This document shows positions 7,836 through 11,246 of a stretch of 11,246 bases of DNA, piece after piece (the first letter of the stretch is position 1; the number at the start of each line of letters is the position of its first letter). The position numbers were made by a program, and so were the translations under genes. The stretch is from Corinectria fuckeliana (Eukaryota > Ascomycota > Sordariomycetes > Hypocreales > Nectriaceae): the NCBI GenBank assembly GCA_019137255.1, contig WPDH01000446.1, positions 1 to 11,246 of the forward strand, in the 5' to 3' direction. The notes beneath the pieces were generated by a model that searched no databases, had not been told where the DNA came from, and was given only the letters and a program-made list of their open reading frames with translations.

Positions 7836-9183
7836 ATGCGCAACCCACCCGCCGATGTGGTCGCTTCCTGGCCAACACCCAACTATAACAATCCCGTAAG
7901 CCGAGGGCCTGCCCTCCTCATCGTCGAGTTGACCATTGCGTCAATAGCCATTGTCACCTTGGTGGCTCGCCTCTATGTTCGGATCTTCAAGGTCAACAAA
8001 AGCGGTCTTGATGACTGGCTGATGCTGGGTGCAATGGTAAGCAAGCAACCCAGTTTTCTTCGATCTGTCAAAGCTAGCATGCCGTGGTTGTCCCCTCGCC
8101 ACTAACACCGCTTGGTTGTCTGACTGCAGATATTCGGTATTGGCGTCACAATTTGTGTCATCCTCTCGGCCCAGCTTTACGGCTGGAATATCCATGTGTG
8201 GGATCTCACCGCGAAGGAGGCCGTCAAGGGCAGGCAGGTCTCCCTTGCTGCCCAGACGCTGTTCCTTTTTTCCTCGGGGCTCGCAAAAGACTCGATCCTG
8301 GTTTCCTACTTGCGGATTGCCCCTAAAAGCTCATGGCTCCGCCGCATGACTTACGCTTCCATTGTCCTTGTCACGTCACTAATCTTCGTCTTTCTCATCG
8401 TCCTCTGGACACAATGCAAGTACGTCCCTCTTGACATCTGCGCTCGCTGCTTGCAGACACAAGGTTAACAGAGGCCCAGTCCTATGAAGGCATATTGGAC
8501 CTTGGCCGGACATGAGGACTGCGCTGCAGAGGGCCCACCAGTGTTGTAAGCTCCCGTGCATTCCATCCGAATTCCCCTCGTGCTGATGTGGCATTAGGAG
8601 CCAAGCCATCACCACCGTCGCCACCGACTTGCTTGTCTGCGCCCTGCCCCTGCCGACCCTTCTCAAACTGAAGCTTCCGCTTTCTCAACGAATTGCGCTC
8701 ATCGTGCTCTTCTCGCTCGGCATCGTCGTCGTATTCGCTGCATCCATGCGAGCTTACTGGACTCACCATGTCACCGATGAGACCTACGACGTCACCTGGG
8801 AGGGATTCTACCTTTGGATTTGGACTGCTGTCGAAGCGAACCTGGGCGTCATCTGCGGCAGTATACCGGCGCTGCGTCCGCTCTTCAAGTCAATATTCCG
8901 CTCCAAGTCTAGCAGCTACTACAATACCTCGGCCGCTTACCGCAGCGGAACTACTCCCAAAGTGGCGACTAACACGCACATGGACCGTCGAAGCTGGGCA
9001 GACACGTTGCAACGAGGCAGCAAGGGCATCCGGATCCAAGACGACCACATCGATATTGAGGCGGGTGCCTACGAGTTGAGACGCCAAAAGGACAGTTATA
9101 GCCCGGTGTCGACACTGGAGCTGAACACTTGGCCGCCCAGGGAACACAGGCTCCCTGATAATATGCCTGGGCCACTGAGCTGA
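7836..9183 (+). CDS. PTH11-like seven-transmembrane protein (fungal rhodopsin-domain family), four exons
   Basis: Predicted integral membrane protein with seven helices, of the family containing the Magnaporthe receptor-like protein PTH11 (fungal rhodopsin domain). Exons 7836-8036, 8130-8419, 8474-8545 and 8598-9183 join to 382 residues. Helices at about 24-50, 60-82, 103-131, 140-161, 189-211, 217-241 and 255-284. Family hallmarks: RGPALLIV near the start, RLYVRIF and LDDWLM flanking helix 2, QCKP ending helix 4, a Cys-containing loop (C180), YDVTWEG (251-257) and LWIWTAVEANLGVICG (260-275) in helix 7. The C-terminal tail (285-382) is polar and charged, without known motifs. No CFEM domain precedes helix 1, so this is the CFEM-less type. 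The start has a strong context (CACCATG). PTH11-type proteins are thought to act as G-protein-coupled receptors in surface or host sensing, but most members are untested. The gene converges with the methyltransferase gene. Confidence 0.9.
8037..8129 (+). other. Intron 1 of the PTH11-like gene (93 nt)
   Basis: Donor GTAAGC, branch site CTAAC at 8102-8106, acceptor GACTGCAG ending at 8129. Phase 0; it joins LGAM to IFGIGVT inside helix 2. Confidence 0.9.
8420..8473 (+). other. Intron 2 of the PTH11-like gene (54 nt; acceptor uncertain)
   Basis: Donor GTACGT at 8420, possible branch site TTGAC. The usual CAG acceptor at 8471 would shift the frame into a nearby stop. Using the next AG (ending 8473, in CAGAG) keeps the frame and produces the family-like QCKP. 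An alternative is a weak donor GTCCCT at 8424 with the CAG at 8471 (48 nt), giving CKYRP. Confidence 0.65.
8546..8597 (+). other. Intron 3 of the PTH11-like gene (52 nt)
   Basis: Donor GTAAGC, branch-like GCTGATG, acceptor CATTAG ending at 8597. The split Leu188 codon (TT|G) joins EGPPV to SQAITTVATD at the start of helix 5. Confidence 0.88.
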
Positions 9184-9773
9184 CGAAGCAATCGAACTTT
9201 TGGATCAGGCTAGGATCGGCGTTTGGGTTGATTTTGAACATCACAATACGGCACGAACAGCACGTCACGGACAAAAAGGCCGGACTGAAAACAGGCTAGA
9301 AAGCGAACCATGTACTATTATGTCCCTGGTGGTAAAAACTGCTTTTACACCTGCCAGCCTAATGAACTATTGACCCCCTTTGATCCTGATCCGACTCGGA
9401 CACCTTGTGTTCCTTGGGTTCGGGAGCTCTGGAAAGGGGGCAGGTCTCATGCGTCCTGATGGAAATGGTGGACTTGACCTCGTGAATTGATAGGAAGAGC
9501 GCCTCCATGACTTGAGGCTCAGAGCGCTGCGTTGGTGGATGATGGACTTGGGAGCACACCGCTTGCTGTATCCGGTATGTAGTACGGGCGGATTGGCAGT
9601 CTGGTTCAACTACCGGATCCATTCGAGGATCTCTGTTACCCTAACCACACACCTCCCTGGCCCAGTGTGCCTTGACCAGAAGATTGGAATCACCAGAACG
9701 ATGCCCAGCACGCTCATGCGAAGCTTGATTAGACGGCGCCCGCGCGGCCCGCAGCCGGGGAGTTTAGCGTAGC
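9184..9773. other. Intergenic region between convergent genes
   Basis: It holds the 3' ends of the PTH11-like gene (plus strand) and the methyltransferase gene (minus strand). The one visible structure is a short hairpin at about 9329-9351, stem GTAAAA/TTTTAC with a 5-nt loop, extendable to GGTG/ACC with one bulged base. Small open frames on both strands (for example 9359-9622 and 9512-9772) have no motif. Confidence 0.55.
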
Positions 9774-10454
9774 CTATTGCTGCTTAGGTCGCAAGAGGTA
9801 GCACCAATTGAAGACATCCGGATCCAAGGGCTGGAGCTTGGGTGTGGCGGACTTGTCAAAGACCTCGACGTCGAAGGGCAGGTTCTCGAGCTGGAAGCGC
9901 GTGTCGGAGTAGCTGAGCGAGACCCAGACGGCGCCGGGGGCCATGAAGCTGCGGATCCCGGCGAGCATGCGGCGCAGTGGGTCCTTGCCGCCGCACGAGA
10001 CGGCGTCGACGGTGCTCTTGTCGATGACAAGGTCGAACTGTTCCTCATTGGCCATGTCGAGCTGGGTGACGTCGTGGACGGCGTAGCGGGTCTGGACGTC
10101 GCCGAACTGCTTCGCCTCCAGGTCGCGGCCGCGGGCGAGGGCGAGGGGCTCGTAGTCGACGTTGAGGACGTTGCGGAAGCCGCGGGCGCGGAGGTGGTTT
10201 TGCAGGTCGCTGGTGCCGGAGCCGACGTGGAGGATGCGGGCGTCCGGGCGCAGGGAGCGGAGGAGCGGCTCGATAAGGCGGGCGAAGTCGGCCGAGGAGA
10301 GGAGCCACTCGAAGGAGGTCTCGGAGGCGAAGCGGTGGTGCCAGTAGCTCTGCTTGTCGAACTCGGCGGGGACGAACTCGGCGAAGACGGAGTCGAGGAG
10401 GGGGGAGGATAGGCCTTCTAGGGGAGGTAGTTGGGGCGGCGCGGAGTCCGTCAT
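9774..10454 (-). CDS. Class I SAM-dependent methyltransferase (METTL13 / EEF1A lysine methyltransferase-like)
   Basis: Single-exon gene, 226 residues, with a Rossmann-type methyltransferase fold. Seen: YWHHRF at 38-43 and SFEWLL at 47-52, the N-terminal signature of the METTL13/EEF1AKMT4-like group; motif I HVGSGTSDL at 76-84 (SAM binding); acidic strand-2 end NVDYE with Asp100; HDV at 127-129; and motif II DLVIDKSTVDAV at 141-152. Family members often methylate lysines or the N-terminus of elongation factor 1A; that substrate is inference here. The start at 10454 has a good context (ACAAGATGA) and fits the family length. The frame stays open upstream to an ATG at 10715, but that ATG lies inside the right repeat and the intervening sequence is repetitive, so it was not chosen. 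Codons are markedly GC-rich. Fungal homologues are sometimes mislabelled endothelin-converting enzyme. Confidence 0.9.
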   Translation of the reverse strand: MTDSAPPQLPPLEGLSSPLLDSVFAEFVPAEFDKQSYWHHRFASETSFEWLLSSADFARLIEPLLRSLRPDARILHVGSGTSDLQNHLRARGFRNVLNVDYEPLALARGRDLEAKQFGDVQTRYAVHDVTQLDMANEEQFDLVIDKSTVDAVSCGGKDPLRRMLAGIRSFMAPGAVWVSLSYSDTRFQLENLPFDVEVFDKSATPKLQPLDPDVFNWCYLLRPKQQ

Positions 10455-10469
10455 CTTGTGTTTGATTCT

Positions 10470-10511
10470 GGGATATGGGATCTGGGATCTGGCTGCTGGC
10501 TTCTGGCTTCT
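10470..10511 (-). repeat. 7-bp tandem array just upstream of the methyltransferase start codon
   Basis: Six consecutive 7-bp units on the plus strand: GGGATAT, GGGATCT, GGGATCT, GGCTGCT, GGCTTCT, GGCTTCT. On the transcript side they read as CA-rich AGAAGCC- and AGATCCC-type units. The array ends 15 bp before the ATG, so it probably lies in the 5' UTR. Confidence 0.8.
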
Positions 10512-10702
10512 TGATTCCCGAGTCTGCGATTTGAGGTCTTTACCGTGGTGACCTGGCGATGTATGTATGGGTATGTTACGGAATGAGAGATCCAAGTCAC
10601 CACATGGGCAATCTGGAATCTGGCCGCAACTGCGAATGATCAGTGCGGGCTTGACATACGGAAATCCTTTTTTCCTTGTTCCGAGGCGGGAAGGGGGTCC
10701 AC

Positions 10703-10776
10703 TACGGAAGGCCATAGGGCCCGGTGTCTCACATCAACTTTTTTTTAAATTTTCGCACTAGGGTCACCTTACCGTA
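10703..10776. repeat. 74-bp imperfect palindrome at the inner tip of the repeat
   Basis: TACGGAAGG (10703-10711) is matched in inverted orientation by CCTTACCGTA (10767-10776), with one base gap. Further in, GGGCCCGGTG is partly matched by CACTAGGGTC. The middle is an A/T-rich run of T's and A's. The left copy keeps the same segment with RIP-type changes. It could be a compact element with its own terminal inverted repeats or a subterminal motif of the larger element. Confidence 0.5.
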
Positions 10777-11246
10777 TCGTACGAGCTTCGTTTAATTACA
10801 TACGACGTTATATCATAATAAAAGACTGTATTTTTATCTTGTTTATTTATGTATAAAGGGATTAAAGTTTTTATTACTATAGTAACTAATTAATAATAAA
10901 AGAAATTATATATAGCTATATACTCTTATACATCTCTCTACGCTCTATTACACTTCCTTCTTTTTCTTCTCTTTATTATAGAGAGGCCCTTTTTATCTAT
11001 GCTTATAATATTCTGTCCGAATAAACTAATCACCTACTTAGAGGTTTATAAATAGTCCCCTAGTGCTATATACTACCCTAATTATAGCTAATAGCTTTTT
11101 ACGCTTATATTCTTATCTACTTTTGTTATTAATCTAACAGACTTACCTTCTACTTAATAAATAACTAAATATATGCCTATATAAAGTATAATAATTCCTT
11201 CTAATAAGACTACCTTAGTAATACCTAATACTTTTATTAATATAGC
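10703..11246 (+). repeat. Right copy of the AT-rich inverted repeat (probable transposon end)
   Basis: Reverse complement of 67-609 and clearly less mutated than that copy, keeping many CpG- and CpA-containing positions that are TpA on the left. The inner edge is TACGGAAGG at 10703-10711. AT-rich sequence continues to the window end, so the element is incomplete here. No intact coding frame is visible. It begins about 250 bp upstream of the methyltransferase ATG, within or next to that promoter. Confidence 0.85.

Noticed and set aside
7164..7899. Overlapping long open frames on both strands (166, 163 and 178 codons) in the gap before the PTH11-like gene
   Set aside because: They overlap each other, are rich in Arg, Pro and Ser as expected from random GC-rich DNA, show no domain or membrane segment, and have no supporting intron signals.
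9329..9351. Hairpin between the convergent genes as a terminator
   Set aside because: The stem is short and followed by no U run, and intrinsic terminators of this kind do not end RNA polymerase II transcripts.
610..10702. A secondary-metabolite gene cluster
   Set aside because: No synthase, synthetase, terpene cyclase or cluster-type transcription factor is present; a transporter, a hydrolase and a methyltransferase alone do not make a cluster, and this methyltransferase resembles protein-modifying enzymes.

Overview
The window looks like nuclear DNA of a filamentous ascomycete (Pezizomycotina). The evidence is short introns (52 to 93 nt) with GTAAGT- or GTACG-type donors and CTRAC-like branch sites, GC-rich coding exons, typically fungal protein families, and AT-rich repeat copies that differ from each other almost only by C-to-T and G-to-A transitions, the mark of repeat-induced point mutation (RIP). 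The species cannot be told from the sequence.

Layout: a gene island of about 10.1 kb (610-10702) lies between two inverted copies of one AT-rich repeat (67-609 on the left, 10703-11246 on the right). Both copies end at the same inner sequence, TACGGAAGG, at the island edge, and both appear to continue beyond the window. From left to right the island holds: (1) a Cys/His-rich gene (610-1665, +) built of repeated putative zinc modules, whose 5' end is cut off by the left repeat; (2) an MFS sugar transporter (2326-4281, +, two introns) with a TATA box and a cluster of CreA-like hexamers upstream; (3) a single-exon acyl-protein thioesterase/carboxylesterase-type hydrolase (5181-6110, +); (4) about 1.7 kb without a convincing gene; (5) a PTH11-like seven-helix membrane protein of the fungal rhodopsin-domain family (7836-9183, +, three introns); (6) a class I SAM-dependent methyltransferase of the METTL13/EEF1A-methyltransferase-like kind (9774-10454, -), whose promoter ends at the right repeat.

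The genes do not form a recognisable pathway or biosynthetic cluster. Transporter, hydrolase, receptor-like protein and methyltransferase are ordinary accessory or housekeeping functions. I found no clear undescribed system. The items most worth checking are the Cys/His module protein and its truncation by the repeat, the asymmetrically mutated inverted repeat pair with a 74-bp imperfect palindrome at its inner tip, the CreA-like site cluster of the transporter, and the 7-bp tandem array just before the methyltransferase start codon.
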